From positions 1 through 50,796 of the forward strand of contig JAAYQN010000034.1 in the NCBI GenBank assembly GCA_012519285.1: 50,796 bases of DNA, written 5' to 3'. Below are positions 16,912 through 26,031 of the stretch, one piece after another. This DNA comes from Clostridiales bacterium. GTDB taxonomy: Bacteria > Bacillota > Clostridia > Christensenellales > HGM11417. Under the pieces are notes generated by a model. The model made no database searches. It was not told where the DNA came from and was given only the letters and a program-made list of their open reading frames with translations. Position 1 is the first letter of the stretch. Every line of letters begins with the position of its first letter. The translations under genes were made by a program, and so were the position numbers.

Positions 16912-18250
16912 TGGTTTTCCTCCGTATCTTGATTTTAAATATCCTCTTTGTGGTATCGTCCACCTTGATCTCGTCGCTTATGTCGAAGGGAAAAACGGCA
17001 AGCACCCTGCCTCCCGCTGCGAGAATGGGCAGGCTGTCCCTTCTGCGTTTAGGCACCTTGATGTCGGTAAGGTAGTCAGAAAGGCTCTTTGTCCCTCCTT
17101 TGTATCTCTTGAAGAGGTCCCCTTCCCTGCGCGGACGGATGACGGCGCCCTGGGGTACCTTTCCTGCATCGCAGACGAGGATGCTCCGTGCCTTAAGCCC
17201 GCCTATGTCCTGCCCTTCATATGTCTGCTCTTCTGCCTCGATTATATATTGAGGGGTTTCCATAATTCCCGATTTAAAGGGGATGAAGAAGCTTTCGACA
17301 TTTCCTTGGCCCCTTTCAAAGAACAGGCTGTCGTATTCCCTGTGCACGGTTATCCCCGAGCCTATGTCGATGCGGCTGCCGCTGCCGCCGCTGGCAAGTT
17401 CCACCACGTCCTCTATGTTGGCGCTCTCAATGTCTTTCGCCTCGCCGAGAAGGCGGCAGCATAAGAAGGCGGCGTGCCTTATCAGCACCTCGTCGCAGGG
17501 CAGAGTTATCCTGCAGCCCTCCTCCTCTCTCTCTATATGCCTTTGGCTGAGGGCGTCGAGGTATTCCTTTTCCTGCCTGATTATCTTTGACAGGCGTTCG
17601 ACGTTGTCGTAAAAGCCCGGAAACCTCTGCTCGAGCAGGGGAAACACCCTGTTTCGCAGAAAGTTCCTGCTGTATCCCTCATCAAAATTGGTGCTGTCGA
17701 TGCGGTACTCTATGCCGTTTTCGGCGACGTAGCGCGTTATCTCCTCTTTTGAGGTAAAGAGCAGCGGTCTGGCAATCCCCCTGCCGTTGTCGACGTCCAT
17801 GCCTTTAAGGCCTCCCATCCCGCTGCCCCTTAATATGTTGAGCATTATGGTCTCGACGTTGTCCATCTTGTTGTGGGCGGTGAAGGCCTTTGCGCACCTG
17901 CCGCTTTCTATGAGCTCGTAGAAGAAAGAGTACCTTATCTCCCTCGCCGCCTGCTCGAGGCCTATGCGCCTTTCTTTCGCGAAAACAGGGGCGTCTGCCT
18001 TTTTAAACAAAAACTCCACCTTTTCACTCTCGCAAAAGCGCCTGACGAAGTCGCTGTCTTCCTCCGATTCCTTCCCCCTTATGCCGTGGTCGACGTTGAC
18101 ACATACCACCTCAAAGCCCATGGGCTCTCTCAGGGAGAGCAGAAAGTGCAGCAGCGCCATGGAATCGCTTCCGCCGGATACCGCGCAGCCTATGACATCC
18201 CCCTTGTGGATCAGGCCATACTTTTTTATAGTATCCAATGCCGAATACAT
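16898..18250 (-). CDS. tilS: tRNA(Ile)-lysidine synthase TilS
   Basis: TilS converts C34 of the CAU-anticodon isoleucine tRNA to lysidine. The PP-loop motif SGGSDSMALLHFL lies near residue 26, followed by VDHGIRGKESEEDSDFV and HNKMDNVETIMLNILRGSG, all typical. The C-terminal substrate domain (QGAVIRPRREGDLF, KSLSDYLTDIKVPKRRRDSLPIL) is complete at 450 aa. There is no Shine-Dalgarno sequence; the promoter -10 box ends 6 nt before the ATG, so the mRNA is probably leaderless. Confidence 0.96.
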   Translation of the reverse strand: MYSALDTIKKYGLIHKGDVIGCAVSGGSDSMALLHFLLSLREPMGFEVVCVNVDHGIRGKESEEDSDFVRRFCESEKVEFLFKKADAPVFAKERRIGLEQAAREIRYSFFYELIESGRCAKAFTAHNKMDNVETIMLNILRGSGMGGLKGMDVDNGRGIARPLLFTSKEEITRYVAENGIEYRIDSTNFDEGYSRNFLRNRVFPLLEQRFPGFYDNVERLSKIIRQEKEYLDALSQRHIEREEEGCRITLPCDEVLIRHAAFLCCRLLGEAKDIESANIEDVVELASGGSGSRIDIGSGITVHREYDSLFFERGQGNVESFFIPFKSGIMETPQYIIEAEEQTYEGQDIGGLKARSILVCDAGKVPQGAVIRPRREGDLFKRYKGGTKSLSDYLTDIKVPKRRRDSLPILAAGGRVLAVFPFDISDEIKVDDTTKRIFKIKIRRKTNEPL

Positions 18251-18256
18251 AGATAT

Positions 18257-18285
18257 ATTATATTACATCAAGCGGATTTTTTCAA
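18257..18285 (-). promoter_or_regulatory. tilS promoter placed for a leaderless mRNA
   Basis: TTGAAA (18280-18285), 17 bp, TATAAT (18257-18262) on the minus strand. Only ATATCT separates the -10 box from the tilS ATG, so transcription should begin at or next to the A of the start codon. Confidence 0.65.
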
Positions 18286-18373
18286 AAACTTATTATATTT
18301 TTTTGAAAAGATAATTTTCCAATACGCCGTTTCCGCAAAAAAAGCCCTTTTTATGCAAAATTTAACCACCGCT

Positions 18374-18417
18374 TTCGACAAATACTGAATATATTTTCGC
18401 GGCGCGTCCTTTATAAT
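18374..18417 (+). promoter_or_regulatory. spoIIE promoter with a Spo0A box
   Basis: TTCGACA (18374-18380) is a perfect reverse-complement 0A box (TGTCGAA). A TATAAT -10 box follows at 18412-18417. There is no good -35 box at 17 bp, but CTGAAT sits 21 bp upstream. In Bacillus subtilis the spoIIE and spoIIG promoters also have widened spacing and depend on phosphorylated Spo0A, so the same control is inferred here. Confidence 0.55.
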
Positions 18418-18447
18418 CTTTTTCCCAGCGCGTTTGGAGGTGCTGCT

Positions 18448-20754
18448 ATGATTAGGTCGGAGAGTTTCAGGGCGACTTCCTTTTCGGGAGCAAAGGCCCT
18501 GTTGTCGATTGTCGCGCTCTTTTTGGCGCTGTACATATTCTCGAGCTCGGCAAAGTTTGGTCTCGCGTGCGGTTTCGGGCTGTATGGCGCCCTGCTGTAC
18601 TATCAAAAGCGCCCCTTTAAAACCCTGGTATGCTACCTTACCGCGGCGGTAGCGGTGGAGAGGAGCCTGTACATGGTGTACTCGTCGGCAGTCCCCGCGG
18701 CGCTGCTTTATCTGGGGGCGATTATATTAAGGCGCGCCAAAGGGGGCCTGTCGCCGCTGAAGCTCTTTTTGCTCTCGCTTGGGGTAAAGTGCGCCACGTT
18801 CCTAAACGGCGGAAGCGCCGGGGAGATGGCGGGATACGCGGTTGAGGTGTTTTTGTCTTCCGTCTTTATGGTAATCTGCGTAAACGCGCTCAAGGCGCCC
18901 CTCTTTCGCGGGCTTAAGAACAAGCTCTCGACGGACGAGACGGTATGCGTCGCGGCGATGGCGCTGGCCCTGTATGCCGGACTCTACAATATAGATATCT
19001 TTGGATTTAAGATTTACCCCGTCGTCGCGGCCTTTTCCCTGCTCGCTTCCCTCATGGTGTATCCCCTGTCCTTTGCACTCTCCTACGGCCTAATCATCGG
19101 CATGGCCGTCTGCCTTCTCTCCGGCAACGCCGCATACCTCGGCGCCTTTGCCGCATACGCGCTCGTCGCGAGCGTGTTCAAAGACACCTCCAAGTATCTT
19201 GCCGCGGTCTCCGCGGTGCTGGTGGACCTGCTCTTTGCCTATTACTTTAAGATATACGGCAGCGCGTATTCGTACCTCGACCTCGCTTCGCTCGCGGCGG
19301 GCTGCCTGCTTTTTTCGCTGGTGCCGAAAAGGTATTACGACAAGCTGGCCGCTGCCCTCGGGAGCAGGTCGGAAAAGCAGCTCTCAAGGCGTATAATAAA
19401 CCGCTGCCGCGCCGAGCTCACCCAGAGGCTTGCCAGCGTCGGCGAGGTGTTTTACGAGATGGAAAAGGTGTTTGCGGGGATGGTGAAGGGCTACATGTCC
19501 CCCGAAGACGCAGTGAAGATGCTCTCCCGCGAGGCGATCGAGGAAGTGTGTTCTTCCTGCGCCGAGAAAAAGCGCTGCCATAAGGACTTTCAAAGGATTG
19601 AGGGTGGCTTTGAGGCCGCCATCAAGGCGGGCATCGACAAGGGCAAGGTGACGCTGCTGGAGATTCCCCCCCAGCTCGCCTCTGCTTGCTTAAAGCCCAA
19701 CGCGCTGCTTTCGGTGTGCGGCAGGCTTTCCGGCACGTACAGGCAATATGCCATAGTGATAAGCAACCTCGACAGCAGCAGGGCGCTCATCGGCAGGCAG
19801 TTCAAGGGCGTGGGCGACATCCTGCAGCGGCTCGCGAGGCAGACCAGAAGCAGCGTGGGCTTTGACACAAAGCGGGAGAAGGTCATAATGGACGAGCTTG
19901 CCTACCACAACATCTCTTGCAGCGAGGCCATCGTATACAATGAAAACAACGGCGAAATGAACATAAGCCTGCTCGTGAAGAGCTCGGACGCCTATGAGAA
20001 AAACGTAAGCAAGATAATAAGCGGCCTCGTGGGCGTAAGGATGACGGTCTGCAAGAAGGAGGAGGGAAGGATGCCCGAGCTGAGCGTGCTACACCTGAAG
20101 CCCGCGCCCGCATACGACGTGGTGTTCGGCGCGGCGGGGTGCGCCAAGGAGGGCAGGAGCGTGAGCGGCGACACCCATTCGCTCACGAGAATATCGGACG
20201 AAAGGTTTTTGCTGGCGCTGTGCGACGGGATGGGCAGCGGCGAGGCGGCAGAGAGGACGAGCAGCATGGCGATATCGCTGGTGGAAAATTTCTACCGCGC
20301 GGGCTTTGACAGCGAAACCATACTCTCTGCGGTAAACAGGCTGCTCAACGTGGGCTCGGACGACAATTTCGCAGCCCTCGACATCTGCGCCATCGACCTT
20401 TCAAGGGGCGTGTGCGACTTCATAAAGCTCGGCTCGCCTCAGGGGTACATAAAGGGCGGGACGGGCACCGAGGTAATAGAGTCCAATGCCCCCCCGATAG
20501 GGATTTTGGAAGAGGTCACCCCCACCATAACCACGAAGAATGTCGGGGCGGGGGACATCATAGTGCTGGTGTCGGACGGCGTGGCCGGGGCGTTCGGCGA
20601 CAGCGACAGCCTGAGGGAGTTCATCTTCTCGGAGACCACGAGAAATCCCCAGCAGCTCGCCGAGAGCATATTAAAGAGGGCACTCCACCTTTGCGGGGAC
20701 TCGGCAAAGGATGATATGACGGTGCTCACGATGAGGGTTTATCAGCAGATTTAA
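18448..20754 (+). CDS. spoIIE: Stage II sporulation protein E, PP2C-type phosphatase
   Basis: SpoIIE dephosphorylates SpoIIAA in the forespore and so activates sigma F; it also localises to the division septum. The first 300 residues hold many hydrophobic helices (about ten membrane segments), followed by a cytosolic linker. The C-terminal 200 residues form a PP2C domain with LLALCDGMGSGEAAERTSS, DNFAALDICAIDLSRG and DIIVLVSDGV metal-binding motifs. At 768 aa it is slightly shorter than the Bacillus protein. GGAGG lies 7 nt before the ATG. It is divergent from tilS rather than co-directional as in Bacillus. Confidence 0.93.
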   Translation: MIRSESFRATSFSGAKALLSIVALFLALYIFSSSAKFGLACGFGLYGALLYYQKRPFKTLVCYLTAAVAVERSLYMVYSSAVPAALLYLGAIILRRAKGGLSPLKLFLLSLGVKCATFLNGGSAGEMAGYAVEVFLSSVFMVICVNALKAPLFRGLKNKLSTDETVCVAAMALALYAGLYNIDIFGFKIYPVVAAFSLLASLMVYPLSFALSYGLIIGMAVCLLSGNAAYLGAFAAYALVASVFKDTSKYLAAVSAVLVDLLFAYYFKIYGSAYSYLDLASLAAGCLLFSLVPKRYYDKLAAALGSRSEKQLSRRIINRCRAELTQRLASVGEVFYEMEKVFAGMVKGYMSPEDAVKMLSREAIEEVCSSCAEKKRCHKDFQRIEGGFEAAIKAGIDKGKVTLLEIPPQLASACLKPNALLSVCGRLSGTYRQYAIVISNLDSSRALIGRQFKGVGDILQRLARQTRSSVGFDTKREKVIMDELAYHNISCSEAIVYNENNGEMNISLLVKSSDAYEKNVSKIISGLVGVRMTVCKKEEGRMPELSVLHLKPAPAYDVVFGAAGCAKEGRSVSGDTHSLTRISDERFLLALCDGMGSGEAAERTSSMAISLVENFYRAGFDSETILSAVNRLLNVGSDDNFAALDICAIDLSRGVCDFIKLGSPQGYIKGGTGTEVIESNAPPIGILEEVTPTITTKNVGAGDIIVLVSDGVAGAFGDSDSLREFIFSETTRNPQQLAESILKRALHLCGDSAKDDMTVLTMRVYQQI

Positions 20755-21210
20755 CCTTTTTGGCGCCAAAAAGGGGAAGGCGGCAAGGGGGAGTTCTCCT
20801 TGCAGCCCTACTTTGCAATTTTTTGCAAAGGTTTTAAACTCCATTACAGGCCTTTTGCAAATTCCTTGCAAAGGGCTTGCAACAATGCATGTTTTTCAAA
20901 ATAATTTTTTGCAATTTTTCTGCTCTTTTTATAAGAAATTAAAACAATTATAGTTACTTTTTTGGGCGCCAAAAAAGTAACCAAAAAAGCGGCAAAGGGG
21001 AACGCATACCCCGCGAAGCGCTCCCCCCTTTGATTCCCCCCTTAGCACGCAACAATTTATTAGGAGTGTATATCTTTTAGATAGGCTTTTTCTAACTAAT
21101 ATAATATTTGTTGCCTGTTAAGATGATAAGTATTATAAAAGATTAATCTTTATTGTACATTGTCAATTGTCAATTGTATAATAAAAACGCAGGCTTTTGG
21201 TTTGCGCTTT
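20755..21210. repeat. Gene-free region with two palindromic repeats and TTGCAA motifs
   Basis: No gene is visible between convergent spoIIE and parB. A perfect 20-bp palindrome CCTTTTTGGCGCCAAAAAGG lies at 20755-20774. A near-perfect relative built around TTTTTTGGGCGCC occurs at 20954-20980. Both are followed by a G-rich GCGGCAAGGGG-type sequence. Between them TTGCAA occurs about six times in roughly 100 bp. Near 21160 the sequence has GTCAATT repeated in tandem. These look like copies of an intergenic repeat family rather than coding sequence. Confidence 0.5.
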
Positions 21211-21212
21211 TT
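21183..21212 (-). terminator. Probable parB terminator
   Basis: An imperfect hairpin (AAAAAGCGCAAACC / GGCTGCGTTTTT-like arms) follows the parB stop on the minus strand and ends in a T run. The pairing contains mismatches, so the call is moderate. Confidence 0.45.
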
Positions 21213-22098
21213 ACATTCTCTTCAGTTTTTGTACAAGGTGGAATATGCGGTCGAGGTCGTCGGGGGAGAAATAGTCTATGTAAATTCTGCCTTTTGAATT
21301 GGTGCCGACCGCCGAGACTTTGGTGCCGAATACCCTCTGCATGTCTGAGATGAGGTCCTTAAGCTCCATGCTGTGGGGGACCTCAGACTGCCTCTGCCTG
21401 GGGCGTGATGGGACGCGGCTTTCCCTTGCCAGCTTTTCCATTTCCCTCACCGAGAGGTTTTGCTCGGCGGCCTTCTGGGCGAAGCCCATCGCCTCAGGAT
21501 GGTCAAGGCCTACCAGCGCCCTCGCGTGCCCTTCCGAGAGCCTTTTTCCCCTCACCATGTCGAGAATCGGCTGGGGGAGCGAAAGAAGCCTTAAAAGGTT
21601 TGCCACCCACGGGCGGGACTTGCCTAAGCGCTGCGCCACCTCTTCCTGCGTCATGCCGTACTCGTCTATAAGCTGGCGGAGCCCCTCGGCGGCGTCGACG
21701 GGATTTAAGTCTTCCCTCTGCAGGTTTTCTATCAGAGCGACCTCCCTTACCTGCCTGTCGGAGAGCTCCCTCACAATCGCCGGCACTTCCTCAAGGCCCG
21801 CCTCCAGCGCAGCCCTGAAGCGCCTCTCACCCGCCACTATCATATATTTCCCCCCCCTCGGGCACACCACGAGCGGGGAGATTATGCCGTGTTCCCTTAT
21901 GGAATGGGCGAGCTCAGACAGGGCCTCGCGGTCAAAGGATTTTCTGGGCTGGCTGGGATTGGCGTAGATGTCCCTTACGGGAATTTTGAGGGGCGCCTGA
22001 GCGGGCGCTCTGCTGCCCACCTCTATGTCGCCGTATTCGGCTTCCGTGTTGGAAAAAAGCGCAGATAAACCTTTGCCCAATCCTCTGTTTACTGCCAT
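21211..22098 (-). CDS. parB: Chromosome partitioning protein ParB (Spo0J)
   Basis: ParB is a CTP-dependent clamp that loads at parS sites and spreads. The start MAVNRGLGKGLSALFS at 22098 has AGGAG 6 nt upstream; the track start is five codons longer. The ParB/Srx domain contains QPRKSFD and GERRFRAALEAGLEEVPAIVREL (CTP-binding region). A helix-turn-helix with QEEVAQRLGKSRPWVANLLRLLSLP follows, and the C-terminal dimer domain ends IFHLVQKLKRM. Length is 295 aa. Two perfect parS sites lie at 40.8 and 41.1 kb in this window. Confidence 0.97.
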   Translation of the reverse strand: MAVNRGLGKGLSALFSNTEAEYGDIEVGSRAPAQAPLKIPVRDIYANPSQPRKSFDREALSELAHSIREHGIISPLVVCPRGGKYMIVAGERRFRAALEAGLEEVPAIVRELSDRQVREVALIENLQREDLNPVDAAEGLRQLIDEYGMTQEEVAQRLGKSRPWVANLLRLLSLPQPILDMVRGKRLSEGHARALVGLDHPEAMGFAQKAAEQNLSVREMEKLARESRVPSRPRQRQSEVPHSMELKDLISDMQRVFGTKVSAVGTNSKGRIYIDYFSPDDLDRIFHLVQKLKRM

Positions 22099-22201
22099 AT
22101 CGTACTCCTTCAATTTTTTATTTTAAAAAGCTCTTTTGCCCTGCCGGGCGGCGGCATATTTATGCCCAAATTACCTTATATTATATATGGGCATCTAAAG
22201 G

Positions 22202-22963
22202 CTACCTCGACAGAAACTCCCGCGCCAGCTCCTCGTACGCGAAGGCTCCGGCGCAGCGGGGGTCATGCATGTTGATGGGCACGCCGTGGCTGGGCGCCTC
22301 CGAGAGGCGGACGTTGCGGGGTATTTTTACCTCGTACATCCTGGCGTCAAAGAACCTCTTTATCTCGTCGGAAATCTGGCGGCTTATCAGAGAGCGGCTG
22401 TCGTACATGGTGAGCACCACGCCCTCGAGGGTAAGTTTGGGGTTTAAATGCTTTATCACGAGGCGAATGGTGTTCATCAGCTGGGAGAGCCCCTCAAGCG
22501 CGTAAAATTCCGCCTGAATGGGTATCAGCACGCTGTCGCTCGCCGCCAGCGCGTTTATGGTGAGGAGTCCCAGCGATGGCGGACAGTCAATGAGTATGTA
22601 ATCGAAGCGGTCGGAAAGCTTTTTGAGCTCGCCCGCGAGCATCCTGTCCCTTTGAGGAAGGTTTACGAGCTCTATCTCCGTCCCGGCAAGGTCAATGCTG
22701 GAAGGGATTATGTAAAGGTTTTCCACCGCTGTGGGAAGGATGAGCTCGTCGAACGAGGCGTAGTCTTTCATCAAAAGATGATACGTCGACTTTTTGAGAT
22801 TGGTCTTGTCTATGCCCACGCCCGTGGTGGCGTTGCCCTGTGGATCAATGTCGACCATCAGGGTACGCTTGCCCATCAAGGCAAGGTAGGAGGAGAGGTT
22901 GACGCACGTCGTGGTCTTTCCCACACCGCCCTTTTGATTGGAAACCGAAGTTATTTTTGCCAT
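22202..22963 (-). CDS. parA: Chromosome partitioning ATPase ParA (Soj)
   Basis: ParA is a deviant Walker ATPase that works with ParB and, in Bacillus, controls DnaA activity. The true start is MAKITSVSNQKGGVGKTTTCVNL at 22963; the track start 67 codons upstream lies in non-coding sequence. KGGVGKTT is the deviant Walker A, followed by MVDIDPQGNATTG and DYILIDCPPSLGLLT. Length of 253 aa is typical for Soj. It precedes parB with a 103-bp gap holding an ATGCCCA/TGGGCAT inverted repeat. Confidence 0.97.
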   Translation of the reverse strand: MAKITSVSNQKGGVGKTTTCVNLSSYLALMGKRTLMVDIDPQGNATTGVGIDKTNLKKSTYHLLMKDYASFDELILPTAVENLYIIPSSIDLAGTEIELVNLPQRDRMLAGELKKLSDRFDYILIDCPPSLGLLTINALAASDSVLIPIQAEFYALEGLSQLMNTIRLVIKHLNPKLTLEGVVLTMYDSRSLISRQISDEIKRFFDARMYEVKIPRNVRLSEAPSHGVPINMHDPRCAGAFAYEELAREFLSR

Positions 22964-22996
22964 TATATATAAATCTCCACGCCTGTTTTCGTATAT

Positions 22997-23027
22997 ATTA
23001 TAGCAACAATAAAGGCATTTGTCCACA
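22997..23027 (-). promoter_or_regulatory. parA promoter overlapped by a DnaA-box-like 9-mer
   Basis: On the minus strand TGGACA (23020-23025), 17 bp, TATAAT (22997-23002) forms a good promoter for parA. The -35 box lies inside TTGTCCACA (plus strand 23019-23027), one base from the DnaA box consensus TTATCCACA. DnaA binding here would be expected to affect parA transcription; that consequence is inferred. Confidence 0.6.
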
Positions 23028-23065
23028 ATGAAAAAGATGAGATTGCAGGCGCACCCATATATTTG

Positions 23066-23094
23066 TTGATATATGTGATTGAATATGATAAAAT
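23066..23094 (+). promoter_or_regulatory. ftsH promoter
   Basis: TTGATA (23066-23071), 17 bp, TAAAAT (23089-23094). The start site would lie near 23101, giving a leader of about 90 nt before the ftsH GTG. Confidence 0.6.
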
Positions 23095-23191
23095 TATAAA
23101 ATGCATTGAATTCATCATTTGCTTGGTTTTTCTGCGACCCATGCCGCTTTTCCAAAGCACTCATACATTAATTTGTTAAGGAGAACAATTT

Positions 23192-25084
23192 GTGAGACCG
23201 AATTACAGGCGAATCTTCGCGATAGTGGGCTTTTTGGCCTTTGCCACCCTGATGTATTTCCTCATCATAAATTTCCTGACGCCCAAGCCTCAGGAGCTCG
23301 ACTACTTCAAGTTCATCGAAAGGTACGACGAGGAGAGCAGGGCATCCCGCAGGGAAGTGGAGGTTTTAAGGCTTGAGGGAGATTCCGCCGTCATGTACAA
23401 CAACAAGAACGTGGCGGTGTACAAGACAGACATAGTCAGCCGCGAGGACTTCAAGGCGGATATACAGTCAAGATACCAGGAGCTGAAAAATGACGGCATA
23501 GAGCCCATCCCCCTCGACATCGTGCCGGTGGCCAACAACAGCCTTATTCCCACCATCATATCGTTTATCACCACGGTGGTATTCATCGTGCTGCTCTTTA
23601 TAATCCTGAGGCAGATGATGGGCCTCGGCAAGAGCGGCACCATGAACTTCGGAAAGTCCCGCGCGAGGACCAATGAGAACGTCAAGGTCAGGTTTACGGA
23701 CGTCGCGGGCGCCGAGGAGGAAAAGGAAGAGCTAAAGGAGATAGTGGAGTATTTGAAAAACCCCAGGAAGTTCTCCGAGCTGGGTGCCAGGATTCCAAAG
23801 GGCGTGCTGCTCGTAGGCCCGCCCGGAACGGGAAAGACGCTCTTTGCCAAGGCCGTCGCGGGCGAGGCCAACGTGCCCTTCTTCTCGATATCGGGCTCCG
23901 ACTTCGTCGAGATGTTCGTGGGCGTGGGAGCCGCGCGCGTGAGGGACATGTTCGAGGTGGCAAAGAAGAACATGCCCTGCATAGTGTTCATTGACGAGAT
24001 AGACGCCGTGGGTAGGCAGCGCGGCGCAGGCCTCGGCGGGGGCCACGACGAGCGCGAGCAGACGCTCAACCAGCTGCTCGTGGAGATGGACGGCTTCGGC
24101 ACCAACGAAGGCATAATAGTCATGGCGGCGACCAACAGGGCGGACATCCTCGACCCCGCGCTGCTGCGGCCCGGCCGCTTCGACAGACAGATATACGTCC
24201 ACATTCCCGACGTGCGCGGCCGAGAGGCAATACTCAAGGTTCACGCGCGCAATAAGCCCCTCGACCCGCAGATCGATTTTCGCAAGATTGCCAGGATGAC
24301 CAGCGGCTTTTCAGGAGCGGACCTTGAAAACCTGTTAAATGAGTCTGCCATCCTCGCGGCGAGGGCGGGCAGAAAGGTAATAACCATGGACGACATCTAC
24401 GAGGGCATAAACAAGGTGCTCATGGGCCCGCAGAAGAGGAGCCGCCTGATGACCGACGCCGACAAGAGGATAACCGCGTACCACGAGGCGGGCCATGCCA
24501 TAGTGGCAAAGACCCTGCCCCTGCTCGACCCCGTGCAGGAGGTTTCCATTATCCCCAGGGGAAGGGCGGCGGGCTACACCATGACGCGTCCCGACACCGA
24601 CGACAATTTCGCCAGCAAGAACAAGCTGCTCAATATAATCGCCATGAAGCTGGGCGGAAGGGCGGCGGAAGAGATCATCATCCAGGACATAACCACCGGT
24701 GCCATCTCCGACCTTCAGGATTCCACCAACCTCGCGCGAAAGATGGTTATGGAATTCGGGATGAGCAAGCTCGGCCCCGTCTACTTCGGCTCCGACAGGG
24801 ATATCTTCCTAGGCAGGGACTTTACCGCCCATGTCAAATACAGCGAAGAGGTTAGCGCCAAGATTGACGCCGAGGTGTCCGAGATAATGGACAGCTGCTA
24901 CCAGGTAGCCCTCGACGTGCTCAACGAAAAGAAGGCAATCCTCGACAACATGGCAAGGGTCCTCATCGAGCGCGAGACCATCTACTCAGAGGACGTCGAC
25001 CTCCTCATGGAAGGAAAATCAGTCGCCGAGGCACTTGAGGCTTATGACAACAGGTACGGCAAGCCTAAAAAGATTTTGAGCTGA
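23192..25084 (+). CDS. ftsH: ATP-dependent zinc metalloprotease FtsH
   Basis: Membrane-bound AAA+ protease that degrades damaged and regulatory proteins. Two membrane segments flank an extracytoplasmic part (about residues 8-28 and 118-140). Walker A GPPGTGKT is at 209-216, Walker B at about 266-271, and the second region of homology contains [16 protein letters not shown]. The zinc site HEAGH is at 431-435. Length of 630 aa is normal. The GTG start has AAGGAG 8 nt upstream. In Bacillus ftsH follows tilS-hpt; here it is separated from them and divergent from parA. Confidence 0.98.
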   Translation: MRPNYRRIFAIVGFLAFATLMYFLIINFLTPKPQELDYFKFIERYDEESRASRREVEVLRLEGDSAVMYNNKNVAVYKTDIVSREDFKADIQSRYQELKNDGIEPIPLDIVPVANNSLIPTIISFITTVVFIVLLFIILRQMMGLGKSGTMNFGKSRARTNENVKVRFTDVAGAEEEKEELKEIVEYLKNPRKFSELGARIPKGVLLVGPPGTGKTLFAKAVAGEANVPFFSISGSDFVEMFVGVGAARVRDMFEVAKKNMPCIVFIDEIDAVGRQRGAGLGGGHDEREQTLNQLLVEMDGFGTNEGIIVMAATNRADILDPALLRPGRFDRQIYVHIPDVRGREAILKVHARNKPLDPQIDFRKIARMTSGFSGADLENLLNESAILAARAGRKVITMDDIYEGINKVLMGPQKRSRLMTDADKRITAYHEAGHAIVAKTLPLLDPVQEVSIIPRGRAAGYTMTRPDTDDNFASKNKLLNIIAMKLGGRAAEEIIIQDITTGAISDLQDSTNLARKMVMEFGMSKLGPVYFGSDRDIFLGRDFTAHVKYSEEVSAKIDAEVSEIMDSCYQVALDVLNEKKAILDNMARVLIERETIYSEDVDLLMEGKSVAEALEAYDNRYGKPKKILS

Positions 25085-25159
25085 GAGAATGTAAACAGAC
25101 AAGGCGCAGCTTTCTCTCGGCAAGCCGTTTTCGCAATTTCAATTTAAACGTAATAACAG

Positions 25160-26023
25160 ATGAGGCAAAAGAGAATAGTCGCAATACACGACATATCATG
25201 CGTCGGCAGATGCTCTCTCACCGTGGCTCTGCCGGTCATTTCGGCGGCGGGGGTAGAAGTAAGCGTCATACCCACCGCCGTCTTGTCAACTCACACGGGC
25301 GGCTTTTACGGCTATACATACAGGGACCTTTCCGACGACATATTGCCGATAGCAGGCCACTGGCAGTCGCTGGGCCTGCAGTTCGACGCCTTCTACACTG
25401 GATTTTTGGGCTCTTACAGGCAGCTCGACATAATAGCCGAGCTGTTTGAAAGGTTTAAGAGAACTGACAACCTAATGGTGGTCGATCCCGTAATGGCGGA
25501 TCACGGGCAACTCTACAAGGTGTACGACAGCAGTTTTCCGATAGGCATGAGGAAGCTGTGCAAAAAGGCAGACATTTTAGTACCCAACATAACAGAGGCC
25601 TGCCTTCTCACCGATACCCCTTACAGGGAAGGGCCATACGGCGAGCAGTTCATCGAGGAGCTGCTCAATAAGCTTCTCGAGCTGGGGCCGGGGTGGGCAG
25701 TGCTCACGGGGGTATGCTTTGAGGAAGGCCACCTCGGGGTTGCCACCTGTTCGGGGAAAGCCCCTCGCTATTATTTTAGGGACAAGATAGAAGGGATATA
25801 CCACGGCACGGGGGACGTGTTCGCCAGCACGCTGCTCGCCGCGCTCATGAACGGCGTCGGCATGGAAACCTCTGCCCGCGTTGCCGTCGACTTTACCGTG
25901 GAGTGCATCGGAAGGACCAAGAGTGGGGCCACAGACCCGCGCTACGGCGTAAACTTCGAGGCGGGGCTGAAGGGCCTTGCCGAGAGGATTTACCGCGAGA
26001 AGGATAAGGCAAAGAACCGATAA
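25160..26023 (+). CDS. Pyridoxamine kinase / PdxY-type kinase
   Basis: Ribokinase-fold kinase that likely phosphorylates pyridoxal or pyridoxamine in vitamin B6 salvage. The N-terminus HDISCVGRCSLTVALPVISAAGVEVSVIPTAVLSTHTGGF is the PdxY/PdxK substrate region, DPVMADHG follows, and the GTGDVFASTLLAAL loop near residue 215 carries the catalytic aspartate. Length of 287 aa fits. No Shine-Dalgarno sequence is visible before the ATG. A ThiD-like specificity is possible, but the N-terminus fits PdxY better. It follows ftsH after 75 bp without a clear terminator. Confidence 0.85.
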   Translation: MRQKRIVAIHDISCVGRCSLTVALPVISAAGVEVSVIPTAVLSTHTGGFYGYTYRDLSDDILPIAGHWQSLGLQFDAFYTGFLGSYRQLDIIAELFERFKRTDNLMVVDPVMADHGQLYKVYDSSFPIGMRKLCKKADILVPNITEACLLTDTPYREGPYGEQFIEELLNKLLELGPGWAVLTGVCFEEGHLGVATCSGKAPRYYFRDKIEGIYHGTGDVFASTLLAALMNGVGMETSARVAVDFTVECIGRTKSGATDPRYGVNFEAGLKGLAERIYREKDKAKNR

Positions 26024-26031
26024 GAAGATCT

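Noticed and set aside
22964-23164. 67-codon N-terminal extension of ParA in the ORF track
   Set aside because: It covers the parA and ftsH promoters and has no ParA-like sequence; the family begins at MAKITSVSNQKGG.
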